A stretch of 64,000 nucleotides of DNA from assembly GCA_958415525.1 (NCBI GenBank), contig CATYZE010000003.1, positions 1 to 64,000 on the forward strand, in the 5' to 3' direction. The notes under the pieces were generated by a model. It saw nothing but the letters and a program-made list of their open reading frames with translations, searched no databases and was not told the DNA's origin. Position numbers and translations under genes: made by a program. The DNA is from an uncultured Collinsella sp. Lineage in GTDB: Bacteria > Actinomycetota > Coriobacteriia > Coriobacteriales > Coriobacteriaceae. Below, in pieces: positions 29,773 to 42,145 of the stretch (the stretch's first letter is position 1; each line of letters begins with the position of its first letter).

Positions 29773-31545
29773 ATGCTGAAGAGGTTTCTTTCGTATTACG
29801 AGCCCCAGATGGGGCTTTTTGTTGCTGATACTGTTTGTGCTCTGGTGCTTGCCGCCATTGACCTTGCTTTTCCTATTATTCTGCGTAATTTGACCGGTGG
29901 GCTATTTACTCAGGGTCAGGCTGCCATTATGCAGGCGCTCGGCATGATCGCGGTGGGCTTGGTGCTGATGTATGCCGTCCGCTGCGCCTGCCGCTACTTT
30001 GTGAGCTATTGGGGCCACGTGATGGGCGCGCGCATGGAGTCCAAAATGCGCGAGGACCTGTTCGACCAGTATGAGCGCTTTAGCTTTGCGTACTTCGACC
30101 GCAACAGCTCGGGTGACATGATGAGCCGCGTGGTCAACGACCTGTTCGATATCTGCGAGGCGGCGCATCACGTACCCGAGTGGATCATCATCTGCGGCAT
30201 CGAGATTATCGGCTCGTTTGTGATCCTCTTTACCATCGCCCCGGTGCTCGCGCTCGCCATGGCCGTGGTGACGGCGGCGTTTGCGGTCGTCATGTTTTGG
30301 CAGAACATGCGCATGCGCGAGGTTTTTAGCGACAACCGCAAAAAGATCAGCGGCATCAATGCGCAGCTGCAGGATTCGCTGGCGGGCATGCGCGTGGTCA
30401 AGAGCTTTGCCAATGAGGAGACCGAACGCTTCAAGTTCCGCGCCTCCAACAATCGCTATCTTTCGTCCAAGGAGAACATGTATCACGCCATGGGCGTCTA
30501 TACCGCGACGTATGGCCTGCTCTCGGGTGTGCTCTATGTGATCGTGGTGCTGCTGGGCGGCTGGCTGGTCGCCCAGGGACAGCTGCAGGCGGTCGATATG
30601 GCGACCTTTGCACTCTATATTTCGCTGTTCTGCACGCCGCTCGAGACGCTCGTCAATTCGGCCGAAACGTATCAGAAGGCCATCGCCGGCTTTAAGCGTA
30701 TGGACGAGGTACTCTCGACTGCCCCGGATATCCAGGACAAGCCGGGCGCCACGGATCTGCGGGTGACCGCCGGCGCCGTGGAGTATCACGACGTGTGCTT
30801 TAGCTACGAGGATGTTGAGTTGGGCGAGGGCGGCGCCGACGGACGCCCTGTTATCGACCATATGAATCTGTCCATCAAGCCCGGCCAGACCATCGCGCTG
30901 GTTGGACCCTCGGGCGGCGGCAAGTCCACGACCTGTTCGCTGCTGCCGCGCTTTTATGACGTGGCTGCCGGATCCATTAGCATCGACGGTCAGGACGTGC
31001 GCGATGTGACGCAGCAGAGCCTGCGCCGCGCCATCGGCCTGGTGCAGCAGGATGTCTATCTGTTTGACGGTACGATTGGCGAGAACATCGCCTACGGCAA
31101 GCCGGGCGCTACGGCGGAAGAGATCGCCGAGGCCGCCCGTCGCGCCAACATCGATGCCTTTATCGAGTCGCTTCCACAGGGCTATGACACGGTCGTGGGC
31201 GAGCGCGGCAGCCGTCTTTCGGGCGGACAGAAGCAGCGTGTTGCCATCGCGCGCGTGTTTCTCAAGAATCCCAAGATCCTGATTTTAGACGAGGCGACGA
31301 GTGCTTTGGATAACGAGAGCGAGGAGGCGGTGCAGGAGTCGCTCGAAGAGCTGGCACGCGGCCGCACCACGATTATCATCGCCCACCGTCTTTCGACCAT
31401 TAAGCATGCCGATGAGATTGCGACCGTTGAGCATGGTCGCGTTGTGGAGCGTGGCACGCACGAGGAGCTTCTCGCCCGTGGCGGCACCTATGCCCGTTAC
31501 TATCGAATGCAGTTCGAAGGTGCGCGTGCGCACGAGCTCGACTGA
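29773..31545 (+). CDS. ABC transporter, fused permease and ATPase (exporter type)
   Basis: This 590-aa half-transporter has about six membrane helices (residues 15-310) and a C-terminal nucleotide-binding domain. Walker A is GPSGGGKST (about residue 378), the signature LSGGQKQR, Walker B ILILDEATS and the H-loop IIAHRLST. It resembles lipid/drug exporters of the MsbA/BmrA type. It probably works as a homodimer, since no partner gene is adjacent. Substrate unknown. Confidence 0.93.
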   Translation: MLKRFLSYYEPQMGLFVADTVCALVLAAIDLAFPIILRNLTGGLFTQGQAAIMQALGMIAVGLVLMYAVRCACRYFVSYWGHVMGARMESKMREDLFDQYERFSFAYFDRNSSGDMMSRVVNDLFDICEAAHHVPEWIIICGIEIIGSFVILFTIAPVLALAMAVVTAAFAVVMFWQNMRMREVFSDNRKKISGINAQLQDSLAGMRVVKSFANEETERFKFRASNNRYLSSKENMYHAMGVYTATYGLLSGVLYVIVVLLGGWLVAQGQLQAVDMATFALYISLFCTPLETLVNSAETYQKAIAGFKRMDEVLSTAPDIQDKPGATDLRVTAGAVEYHDVCFSYEDVELGEGGADGRPVIDHMNLSIKPGQTIALVGPSGGGKSTTCSLLPRFYDVAAGSISIDGQDVRDVTQQSLRRAIGLVQQDVYLFDGTIGENIAYGKPGATAEEIAEAARRANIDAFIESLPQGYDTVVGERGSRLSGGQKQRVAIARVFLKNPKILILDEATSALDNESEEAVQESLEELARGRTTIIIAHRLSTIKHADEIATVEHGRVVERGTHEELLARGGTYARYYRMQFEGARAHELD

Positions 31546-31564
31546 TTGATATGACAGGAAGTTT

Positions 31565-32530
31565 ATGGCTGACAAGAACCCTTTGACTCCGGAAGAAGTG
31601 ACGGAGTTATTCTCCGAAATCGATGCATCCGGCGTCTTGGATCCTACGCTCGCCAAAAAGCGTACCGAGCGCATGCGCGAGAAAGAGGCCGCCGTCAAGC
31701 GCGGTGACAAAGCGGCGCTAGCGCAGCTGCGCAGCGAGGACCGCGCGAGCCAGGCAAAACATATCGACCCGCTGTCCGAGGACGATCCTTCGGGCTCGCA
31801 GGTGAGCCATACCATTACGAAGACCGCGATGGCCGTGGTCATCGGTATTTTGGTGCTGATCGTGGGCATGCAGATTGGCTACGGCGTGATGCGTCGCCTG
31901 AACACCGCCAACCTGTCCGAGAGCGTTTCGGTCGATACCGTTTCGACCGCGCTGAAGGGCGGCCTTGAGTGGGGCAATGGCTTTACGCAGTTCCCGCTCG
32001 ATTTTACCGTCGATGAAGCCGATGAACGCACGGGCACGGTCGAGGTGACGGTGTTGGACACATCGTCTGCCAACGAGCTCGAGCTGCTGTCCAACGGGCA
32101 GATTCAGGCCGCGGCGCTTGCGACCAACGCGTTGCTCAACGATAAGATCGACCGCGTGGTGTATAACGTTCACGCCTATATCGACGAGAATAGCAACATT
32201 CAGCACGATTCCTTCTTTGGCATGTTCCCCGCGCGCGGCCACCAGAGCGCCATTTTGACGTTCGTGTGGACCAAGAGCTCATCCAACGCCACGAGTATCG
32301 ACTGGAAGATGCGCATCGTGAGTATGGATGACACCATCGCCGAGCGCATTCAGAAGCAGGTGAACTCGGTGTCGTCGTTGATTGAGGACCCGGTGGTGAG
32401 CCAGACCAAGATTGACGAGGAAAAGGCCGAACGTGACCTGGAGCATCGTCTGCATGGCCGCGAGATTTTCCGCGGCGGCAAGCCCGATCGCACACCGTCC
32501 AAACTGCTGGAGCAGGATAAGAAAAAGTAA
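31565..32530 (+). CDS. Unknown single-pass membrane protein
   Basis: This 321-aa protein has a charged cytoplasmic N-terminus (about 80 residues), one membrane helix (AMAVVIGILVLIVGMQIGYGV, about residues 88-108) and an extracytoplasmic domain of about 200 residues with mixed alpha/beta character. No family was recognised. The spacing of 19 bp to the ABC transporter suggests one operon. Confidence 0.75.
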   Translation: MADKNPLTPEEVTELFSEIDASGVLDPTLAKKRTERMREKEAAVKRGDKAALAQLRSEDRASQAKHIDPLSEDDPSGSQVSHTITKTAMAVVIGILVLIVGMQIGYGVMRRLNTANLSESVSVDTVSTALKGGLEWGNGFTQFPLDFTVDEADERTGTVEVTVLDTSSANELELLSNGQIQAAALATNALLNDKIDRVVYNVHAYIDENSNIQHDSFFGMFPARGHQSAILTFVWTKSSSNATSIDWKMRIVSMDDTIAERIQKQVNSVSSLIEDPVVSQTKIDEEKAERDLEHRLHGREIFRGGKPDRTPSKLLEQDKKK

Positions 32531-32536
32531 GACGTC

Positions 32537-32576
32537 ATCATCCCGCGTGAGCCACAAGCCCCGCGGGATGATTTTT
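32537..32576 (+). terminator. Terminator upstream of carA
   Basis: An 11-bp stem (ATCATCCCGCG / CGCGGGATGAT) with a 14-base loop and five T. Confidence 0.85.
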
Positions 32577-32699
32577 AATCCTCGTCCTAGAAAAATCATT
32601 ATGCATAGAAAGTCATAATTATCATTTCGTAAACATTTCGATGAAATTAACGCCATGAGGCATGCTTACGGTTACAATACCGCGAGGCCTAACTACACA

Positions 32700-32732
32700 C
32701 CTTTAAGCCGGTCCTGTGAGACCGGGAAGGAG
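32700..32732 (+). promoter_or_regulatory. PyrR-binding-type hairpin covering the carA ribosome site
   Basis: The sequence CCTTTAAGCCGGTCCTGTGA continues to GACCGGGAAGGAG. CCGGTC (32708-32713) pairs with GACCGG (32720-32725), and CCTT pairs with AAGG of the Shine-Dalgarno. The order CTTTAA / GTCC-loop-GA / AAGG matches PyrR-bound RNA in pyr operons. Placement on the ribosome site indicates translational repression of carA by PyrR plus UMP, as described for some actinobacteria. No pyrR gene is in the window. Confidence 0.78.
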
Positions 32733-32736
32733 AACT

Positions 32737-34176
32737 ATGGCGAACAACCATACCGCGGGCGCTGCCGCCCGCACCTTCGCGCCCAGCGAGCTTTGCCAGC
32801 GTATGCTGGCCAAAACCAGCAAGGGCACCTGTGGTCCCTGCATCCTGTATCTTGAGGATGGGACCATTTTTTATGGACGTGCATGCGGCGCCGAGGGCAC
32901 CGCGACCGGCGAAGTCTGCTTCAACACCTCGCTCGAGGGCTACTTTGAGGTCATGACCGACCCGAGTTATGCCGGCCAAATCGTAACCATGACCTATCCG
33001 CAGATCGGCAATTACGGTATCGACGAGACCGACGTCCAGTCGGCCTTCCCCGGCGACGCCGTGCGCCCTGCGAGCGCTCCGGCTATGCGCGGCATGATCG
33101 TTCGCGACATGTGCGCCACGCCTTCTAACTGGCGCTCGGCCGTCAGCGTGCCGGAGTACCTGCGCGCTCACGGCATCGTCGCTATCGAGGGTGTCGACAC
33201 CCGCGCCCTGGTGCGCCATCTGCGCGATAATGGTTCCAAGATGGGCATTATCTCGACCGAGATCTTCGACGTCGACGAGCTTGCCGAGCGTCTGGCCGCA
33301 GCGCCCACGCTGGTAGGCGAGAACCTGGTCAAGACCGTGAGCTGCCCTGAGCCCCACGCCTTTGCCGCCGTCGACCTGCCTGCCACGCATGACTTTGCAC
33401 TTGCGGCTGCCGCTCCTGCCCGTCACAAGGTGGTCGCCTACGACTGCGGTGTGAAGCGCGGTATTCTGGAGGGGCTGGTCCGCGCCGGCTGCGACCTTAC
33501 CGTCGTGCCGTGGGATACGCCCGCCCAGCAGGTGCTCGACATGAATCCCGACGGTGTCTTTTTGTCCAATGGCCCCGGCGACCCCGACGCCGTGGTGGAG
33601 ACCTACGAGCAGGTGCAGCAGCTGATCGGCAAGGTGCCGGTCTTTGGTATTTGTCTTGGTCACCAGATGATCAGCCTGGCCTGCGGCGCCCAGATGGAAA
33701 AGCTTAAGTTCGGTCACCGCGGTGGCAACCAGCCGGTCATGAACCTGGTGAGCCGCCGCGTGGAGATCACCGCGCAAAACCACGGCTTTGGCCTGCTGTT
33801 CCCCAGTCTGGGCAAGCTTGTCCCCGAGCTTTCGGGCGGCGAGACCGAGCATGCGGCCGATGGAGATCTGCGCGCCTGGGTGCGCCGCGGAATCGCGCCG
33901 GTCGTGATGAACGAGCGCTTTGGTCGCATTCGCCTGACGCATGTGAACCTCAACGACGGCACCGCCGAGGGCATCCAGCTGCTCGACGCCCCGTGCTTCT
34001 CGGTCCAGTACCACCCCGAGGCTTCGCCTGGCCCCACCGATGCCCACTATCTCTTTACTGCCTTTACGCGACTCATGGACGGCGAGGAGAACTACCTGGA
34101 CATCGATCCCGCGAAGGACCGCCTTGCCGGCTGGAACTTTGCTGAGTCCGAGACCGCTGAGACCGAGGAGAACTAA
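32737..34176 (+). CDS. carA: Carbamoyl-phosphate synthase small subunit
   Basis: This 479-aa glutaminase subunit supplies ammonia to CarB. The N-terminal CPSase small-chain domain is followed by a class I amidotransferase domain with the nucleophile in FGICLGHQM and the catalytic HPE near the end. At 479 aa it is longer than the usual 360-390 aa, owing to an N-terminal segment and inserted loops. The ATG at 32737 has GGGAAGGAG upstream. carB begins one base after its stop. Confidence 0.95.
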   Translation: MANNHTAGAAARTFAPSELCQRMLAKTSKGTCGPCILYLEDGTIFYGRACGAEGTATGEVCFNTSLEGYFEVMTDPSYAGQIVTMTYPQIGNYGIDETDVQSAFPGDAVRPASAPAMRGMIVRDMCATPSNWRSAVSVPEYLRAHGIVAIEGVDTRALVRHLRDNGSKMGIISTEIFDVDELAERLAAAPTLVGENLVKTVSCPEPHAFAAVDLPATHDFALAAAAPARHKVVAYDCGVKRGILEGLVRAGCDLTVVPWDTPAQQVLDMNPDGVFLSNGPGDPDAVVETYEQVQQLIGKVPVFGICLGHQMISLACGAQMEKLKFGHRGGNQPVMNLVSRRVEITAQNHGFGLLFPSLGKLVPELSGGETEHAADGDLRAWVRRGIAPVVMNERFGRIRLTHVNLNDGTAEGIQLLDAPCFSVQYHPEASPGPTDAHYLFTAFTRLMDGEENYLDIDPAKDRLAGWNFAESETAETEEN

Positions 34177-34177
34177 C

Positions 34178-37492
<3,315 letters not shown>

Positions 37493-37507
37493 GACTCATC
37501 CCGTCGC

Positions 37508-37587
37508 CCGGGGCGGGATCGGACGCTTTCTCTCGGAAACTGGGCTTCGCGAAGTTTTCCGAGAGAAAGGTCCGCCTCCCGCCCCGG
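37508..37587. repeat. Long imperfect palindrome after carB
   Basis: An 80-base fold with outer arms CCGGGGCGGG / CCCGCCCCGG and inner arms CTTTCTCTCGGAAA / TTTCCGAGAGAAAG. No T run follows, so it is a structure or repeat more than a classical terminator. Confidence 0.75.
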
Positions 37588-37663
37588 CCTGCGGTGACTC
37601 GGTTGCACCGTGTGCTGCCGAAGGGGCCTTGCGCGATGACTAGGGCTGAAAAAGAAAGTGAGT

Positions 37664-37704
37664 GTGGACGCCGTCGTTCGTTTGAACGACGGCGTCCACG
37701 TTTT
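37664..37704. terminator. Bidirectional terminator between carB and the GntR gene
   Basis: A perfect 16-bp stem GTGGACGCCGTCGTTC with its complement, a 4-base loop and a T-rich flank on the plus strand. It lies between convergent genes. Confidence 0.75.
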
Positions 37705-37708
37705 GGAT

Positions 37709-38491
37709 TTATTGGGCTGTGACGGTGAAGGTTGTTTTGTCGGCGGCGATGTGCACGTGCAGCTTTGCCTGACCGTCGCAGCTGATGAGCACGCCTACCT
37801 CGAACGGGGTTCCCATCTTGTCGTAGGTCGAACGCACGATGCGCATCGCCGCCTTACCGGTGTTCTGTCCCAAAAGGCGCGCCTCATGCTTGTCGAGGTT
37901 GACCGCCTCGTAGACGGCATCGACGCTTGCGGGCAGGATGCCGGTCTTTTCCGCGATGTAGGCGTAGAGCGAGCCATCCACGTCTTTGCGTGTGAGCTCG
38001 GGGCAAAGTGACACGGGGATATAGACGTAGTTGAGCTCCATGGGTTTGTCGTTGGCGAGACGCAGGCGGCGAATCTCCCAGACGGGTGTCCCTTCGGGCA
38101 CTTTGAGCCCAGAGGCGATGCCGCGGACGGCCGGTATGCTTGAAAAGGCGAGAATCTGTGAGCTCGGAACCCGTCCCGCTTCGCGCATCCGCGCGCTGAA
38201 ATTCAAGGCCAGGTCGATGCCGGGCGCCGCGATCTGGGGCTTGATGAACGTGCCCTGTCCGCGCTTGCGCACCACGCGCCCCTCGGTGACCAGATCTTGA
38301 AAGCAACGGCGCACAGTCGCCCGCGACAGGCCCAGCCGTTCGCAGATCTCGAGCTCGCGGGGGAGCGGTGTCTTCGTATCGAACGTCTGACTCGCGATAA
38401 GCAGGATGATGCGCTGCTTGAGCTGAGTGTAAAGCGGTGTGTCGCCCGTGCGGTCGAAGGGCTCGATGGCGAGAAATGAGATCATGTCCAT
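37709..38491 (-). CDS. GntR-family (HutC subfamily) transcription regulator
   Basis: This 260-aa protein has an N-terminal winged helix-turn-helix (PLYTQLKQRI, LPRELEICERLGLSRATVRRCFQDL, then GQGTFI) and a C-terminal UTRA ligand-binding domain. HutC-type regulators sense sugars or amino-sugar derivatives. It is divergent from the mannose-class PTS operon and is its likely regulator. The ATG at 38491 has TGGAGGT upstream. Confidence 0.92.
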   Translation of the reverse strand: MDMISFLAIEPFDRTGDTPLYTQLKQRIILLIASQTFDTKTPLPRELEICERLGLSRATVRRCFQDLVTEGRVVRKRGQGTFIKPQIAAPGIDLALNFSARMREAGRVPSSQILAFSSIPAVRGIASGLKVPEGTPVWEIRRLRLANDKPMELNYVYIPVSLCPELTRKDVDGSLYAYIAEKTGILPASVDAVYEAVNLDKHEARLLGQNTGKAAMRIVRSTYDKMGTPFEVGVLISCDGQAKLHVHIAADKTTFTVTAQ

Positions 38492-38570
38492 GGGCTACCT
38501 CCATGTCATGGGTTTGCAAAACGTAGCATAAAGCGCGGTCACAACCGGTGTCATTTGGCGTAATTCTTAC

Positions 38571-38586
38571 GTACTATGTATGGTAC
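38571..38586. promoter_or_regulatory. Possible GntR operator
   Basis: The 16-base imperfect palindrome GTACTATGTATGGTAC (6 of 8 half-site bases match) lies 80 bp upstream of the GntR gene, in the divergent region. It fits HutC-type operators in general form only. Confidence 0.35.
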
Positions 38587-38664
38587 ATGAGGAACATAAA
38601 ATATTTACCAGTCAATCTACCTGCTGTTTTAGAAAATCTTGAAAAAAAAATAATTTAATTTCAA

Positions 38665-38740
38665 GAATAGTTGCTACCGTTAACCAATGAATAGTTGCCG
38701 TTCGCAATTATTTTCTTGTTCCGAACATACCCCGGAACAA
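38665..38740. promoter_or_regulatory. Repeats in the PTS control region
   Basis: The AT-rich intergenic region holds a direct repeat GAATAGTTGC (38665 and 38689, 24 bp apart) and a perfect inverted repeat TTGTTCCG / CGGAACAA (38716-38740, 9-base gap). The inverted repeat ends about 58 bp before the EIIA start and could be an operator or an attenuating hairpin. Confidence 0.5.
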
Positions 38741-38798
38741 TAATGGTCTCGAAACGAAGCAATGCCGTGCGGTGCACGGATGGTCGAGAGGAGACCGC

Positions 38799-39233
38799 AT
38801 GCGGTATCTGGTAATGGTCAGCCACGGAACGCTCGCTCCTGGTCTGCACAGCGTCCTCAAGATGCTCGGCAGCGATGCCCCCAATATCCTATCGACGAGC
38901 CTCGTCGACGGTATGGGTGCCGACGAGTACGTCGAGAACGTCAAGGCCCTGCTGGCTCCCGTCACGGCCGATGACGAGGTCGTCCTGCTCGGCGACATCC
39001 TCGGCGGATCGCCGCTCACCAACGCTATGAACACGCTGGCCGAGAAGGGCCTGCTCGGCCACACCATCGCCTTCGGCGGCATGAACCTCCCCATGGCGAT
39101 GACCGCCATGATGGGTCTCGCCACCATGGATCTCAACGCCCTCAAACAGATGATGCTCGAGGAGGGCAGGAACGGTATGTCCGAGCTCGTGATCCCTGCC
39201 GATGAGGCCGATGACGAGGATGACGACATCTAG
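38799..39233 (+). CDS. PTS EIIA component, mannose class
   Basis: This 144-aa cytoplasmic protein accepts phosphate from HPr, with His9 in VSHGTLAPG as the phosphorylation site. The segment VVLLGDILGGSPLTNAM is characteristic. The ATG at 38799 has GAGAGGAGA upstream; an upstream in-frame ATG has no ribosome site. First gene of the EIIA-B-C-D operon. Confidence 0.93.
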   Translation: MRYLVMVSHGTLAPGLHSVLKMLGSDAPNILSTSLVDGMGADEYVENVKALLAPVTADDEVVLLGDILGGSPLTNAMNTLAEKGLLGHTIAFGGMNLPMAMTAMMGLATMDLNALKQMMLEEGRNGMSELVIPADEADDEDDDI

Positions 39234-39317
39234 TCCGAGCGAAAATCGCCCGATCGCACGCAGAGGCAAGAAGGGGAGGCTGCAAAAGCAGACCTCGTGA
39301 AAGAAAGGGGAGAACGC

Positions 39318-39806
39318 ATGATTTCGTTCATCCGCATCGACGACCGTATGATCCATGGCCAGACCGTCACCCGCTGGTCGCTCGAGTATCCCTGCGACGG
39401 ACTCATCGCCGTCAATGACGCCGCCGCTTCCAACCCGGTGCTCAAGGAAGCCTACAAGAGCGCTTCGCAGAAGAAGACCTTCGTCTGGACCAAGGCGCAC
39501 TTCAAGGAGGTCTCCGAGAAGGTCATCAAGTCCGACACCAAATACTTCCTGATCACCAAGAACCCGCAGGACATGAAGGAGCTGCTCGTCGACTTCGGGT
39601 TCGACCCGGTCATGAAGCATATCGTCGTCGGCCCCTGCAACGACCGTCCCGGAGCCACCAAGCTGGGCAACAACCAGTCGATCACGCAGGAGGAGGCCCA
39701 GGCGCTCGAGGATCTCACCAACGCCGGTTACACCGTCGAGTTCGCCCTCATCAAGGAGAAGTCCATCGGTGAGTGGCCCAAGTTCCGCGGTCAGTTCGGC
39801 TTTTAA
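39318..39806 (+). CDS. PTS EIIB component, mannose/sorbose class
   Basis: This 162-aa protein passes phosphate from EIIA to the sugar; His13 in RIDDRMIHGQ is the phospho-site. The order and spacing with EIIA and EIIC show one operon. Mannose-class transporters take mannose, sorbose, fructose, N-acetyl sugars or glycated amino acids; the substrate here cannot be read from sequence. Confidence 0.94.
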   Translation: MISFIRIDDRMIHGQTVTRWSLEYPCDGLIAVNDAAASNPVLKEAYKSASQKKTFVWTKAHFKEVSEKVIKSDTKYFLITKNPQDMKELLVDFGFDPVMKHIVVGPCNDRPGATKLGNNQSITQEEAQALEDLTNAGYTVEFALIKEKSIGEWPKFRGQFGF

Positions 39807-39878
39807 TCGAGCGCTCGCCGCAAAGTTGGTCCCAACGGCCCCGCGAGGAGGGGCCGAGGAATAAGGAAAGGGGAAAGC

Positions 39879-40733
39879 ATGACTATCAATGCATTCCAAG
39901 CCGCGCTGTTCGGCCTGTTCGCCTGCCTGGCTTCGATGCCCGGCATGGGCGGCACGACGTTCGGCAACTACACCCTGGGCCGTCCGTTGGTCGCAGGTCT
40001 CGTCGTCGGCATCATCATGGGCGACATCCAGTCCGGCATCTTGGTCGGCGCCGCCATCCAGGTTGTCTACATCGCCCTCGTGACCCCGGGCGGAACCGTC
40101 TCCGCCGACGTCCGCGCCGTTTCCTACATCGGTATCCCTCTGGCGATCCTGGCCATCAAGGCGCAGGGCATCGACCCGGGTTCGACCGAGGCCGCCGGCA
40201 TGGCTGCTTCCCTCGGCGCCGCCGTGGGTACGCTCGGCACCGTCCTGTTCTATGGCACCTCGACCATCAACCTTGTGTGGCAGGGCATGGGCTGGAAGTG
40301 GCTCGAGAAGGGTGACCTGCACAAGCTCTACCTCGTCGACATGGTCCTGCCTTGGATCGGTCACATCCTGTGCTCCTTTATCCCGACGTGCATCATCACC
40401 ATGGGCGGCGCCAACATGGTCGACCTTATGAAGATCTACATGCCCATGGACGGCATCGCCATGAAGACGCTGTTCACCGTCGGCTCGCTGCTGCCCACCG
40501 TCGGTATCGCCATCCTGCTCAAGCAGGTTATCTCCAAGCCCACGGACTTCCTGACCTTCTTCTTCGGTTTCACCCTGTCCGCCGTCATGGGCTGCAATCT
40601 GATCGCTGCCGCCGGCATCGGCTGCTTCTTCGCCCTGGTCCACTATGAGATCGCTTCTCTCAGGATCGACATGGAGAACGCCCCCAAGGCCGCTATCGCC
40701 TCGGGTTCTGATGAGGAAGAGGAGGACATCTAA
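39879..40733 (+). CDS. PTS EIIC component, mannose class
   Basis: This 284-aa membrane protein has about seven or eight helices and forms the channel with EIID. The N-terminal region (QAALFGLFACLASMPGMGG, then IIMGDIQSGILVGAAIQVVYI) matches the EII-Sor family. A Glu/Asp tail ends the protein. Its stop overlaps the next start (TAATG). Confidence 0.94.
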   Translation: MTINAFQAALFGLFACLASMPGMGGTTFGNYTLGRPLVAGLVVGIIMGDIQSGILVGAAIQVVYIALVTPGGTVSADVRAVSYIGIPLAILAIKAQGIDPGSTEAAGMAASLGAAVGTLGTVLFYGTSTINLVWQGMGWKWLEKGDLHKLYLVDMVLPWIGHILCSFIPTCIITMGGANMVDLMKIYMPMDGIAMKTLFTVGSLLPTVGIAILLKQVISKPTDFLTFFFGFTLSAVMGCNLIAAAGIGCFFALVHYEIASLRIDMENAPKAAIASGSDEEEEDI

Positions 40734-41557
40734 TGGCAGAGAAGAAACTCTCCAAGAAGACCCTGAGCAAATCGTTCCGCAACTGGGCCTATGGCAACCT
40801 GACCTGCTTCTCGCAGGAGCACATGCAGACGTTCGGCTATCTGTGCGCCATGCTCCCGATCGTCGAGGAGCTGTACGAGGACAAGGAGCAGCAGAAAGAG
40901 GCTCTCCAGACCTACAGCGCCTTCTTCAACACCGAGCCGCAGATCGGCACCATGGTCGTCGGCATCACCGCTGGTCTCGAGGAGGCCCGCGCCAACGGCG
41001 AGCCCGTCGATGATGACGCCATCAACGGCATCCGCGCCGGTCTGATGGGCCCGCTTGCCGGTCTCGGCGACTCCCTGATCGTCGGCACGCTGATCCCGAT
41101 CCTGCTCGGTATCGCCCTCGGTCTTTCGACCGGCGGCTCTCCGCTCGGCGCGATCTTCTACATCGTGGTGTGGAACGCGCTCATGTACTTTGGCATGAAG
41201 TTCGCCTACAACTCCGGCTACGAGCTGGGTGGCAAGGCGGTCGAGGCCCTCGTCGGCCCCAAGGCCAAGGCCCTGCGCGAGTCCATCGTCATGGTCGGCA
41301 CCATGGTTATCGGCGCCGTTGCCGCAACCTGGGTTTCCATCACCTGCAGCCCCAACCTCACCCTGCCCGGTGGTGGCGCGTTCCAGGATACGCTTGACGG
41401 CGTGTACCCCAAGCTCCTGCCGCTGCTGTTCACCGTCTTCTGCTGGTACATGATGACCAAGAAGAAGGTCAACCCCATCGTCATGATGCTGATCCTGGTC
41501 GTCATCGCCTTCGTGGGCGTCCTCGTCGGCTTCTTCGACCCGGCGCTGAGCTACTAA
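40733..41557 (+). CDS. PTS EIID component, mannose class
   Basis: This 274-aa membrane partner of EIIC has the family features SFRNWAYGNLTCFS, GLMGPLAGLGDSL and C-terminal helices. The ATG shares one base with the EIIC stop, so translation is coupled. The operon lacks extra enzymes, so the sugar-phosphate route is elsewhere. Confidence 0.94.
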   Translation: MAEKKLSKKTLSKSFRNWAYGNLTCFSQEHMQTFGYLCAMLPIVEELYEDKEQQKEALQTYSAFFNTEPQIGTMVVGITAGLEEARANGEPVDDDAINGIRAGLMGPLAGLGDSLIVGTLIPILLGIALGLSTGGSPLGAIFYIVVWNALMYFGMKFAYNSGYELGGKAVEALVGPKAKALRESIVMVGTMVIGAVAATWVSITCSPNLTLPGGGAFQDTLDGVYPKLLPLLFTVFCWYMMTKKKVNPIVMMLILVVIAFVGVLVGFFDPALSY

Positions 41558-41576
41558 TCGCCAGCTCACAGCACCT

Positions 41577-41612
41577 AAAAGGCCATGCGACCGTGTGCCG
41601 CACGGCCTTTTC
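41577..41612 (+). terminator. Terminator after the PTS operon
   Basis: AAAAGGCCATGCG pairs with CGCACGGCCTTTT (one mismatch) around a short loop and ends in T. Confidence 0.75.
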
Positions 41613-41735
41613 GTTCACGCCGTCCTTCAAGGGCAATATGACCCGCGACCTCCATCGCCTACACGACACCCGTTATATTGCTCTTGAAAGACGACGATCA
41701 CCGCGCCCCGAGCGCGCTTTGCCAGAGGAGGACCT

Positions 41736-42059
41736 ATGCATGAGAAACACGGACACGACCTTTCGCGCGAGCAGCTCGTCAAGGAGGCTAAGCTCCAGAC
41801 CGATGCCATCCAGCGTCTCAACGTGTGGTTGAGGCTGGGTTACTCGCTGGTTGCCGTGGGCTTTCTGGTTGGGATGTGGGGTGTGCAAGGCGGTCCCGAT
41901 TGGGGCGTTCCGCTTGGCATCGCATGTTTGGTGATCGGTGTTCCCATGTCGATCATCCTCAAGGCAGGCACGAGCAACGCCAAAAAGAACGTCGAGCGTA
42001 TGCTCGCGGCTGCAGGCGTGGATGTTGATGAGCTTATGGGGCGTAAGAGGGAATCGTAG
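41736..42059 (+). CDS. Unknown small membrane protein
   Basis: This 107-aa protein has a hydrophilic N-terminus (HEKHGHDLSREQLVKEA), two membrane helices (about residues 34-52 and 58-75) and a charged tail. GAGGAGG precedes the ATG. No family recognised. The MarR gene follows 86 bp later. Confidence 0.75.
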   Translation: MHEKHGHDLSREQLVKEAKLQTDAIQRLNVWLRLGYSLVAVGFLVGMWGVQGGPDWGVPLGIACLVIGVPMSIILKAGTSNAKKNVERMLAAAGVDVDELMGRKRES

Positions 42060-42145
42060 CCATCGGTCCGAGACGCTGTGGTATCATTAATTTTTGTTGC
42101 GAGTGGCAACTAAAGACGATATAAGCGCTAGAGGTTAGACCGGCT

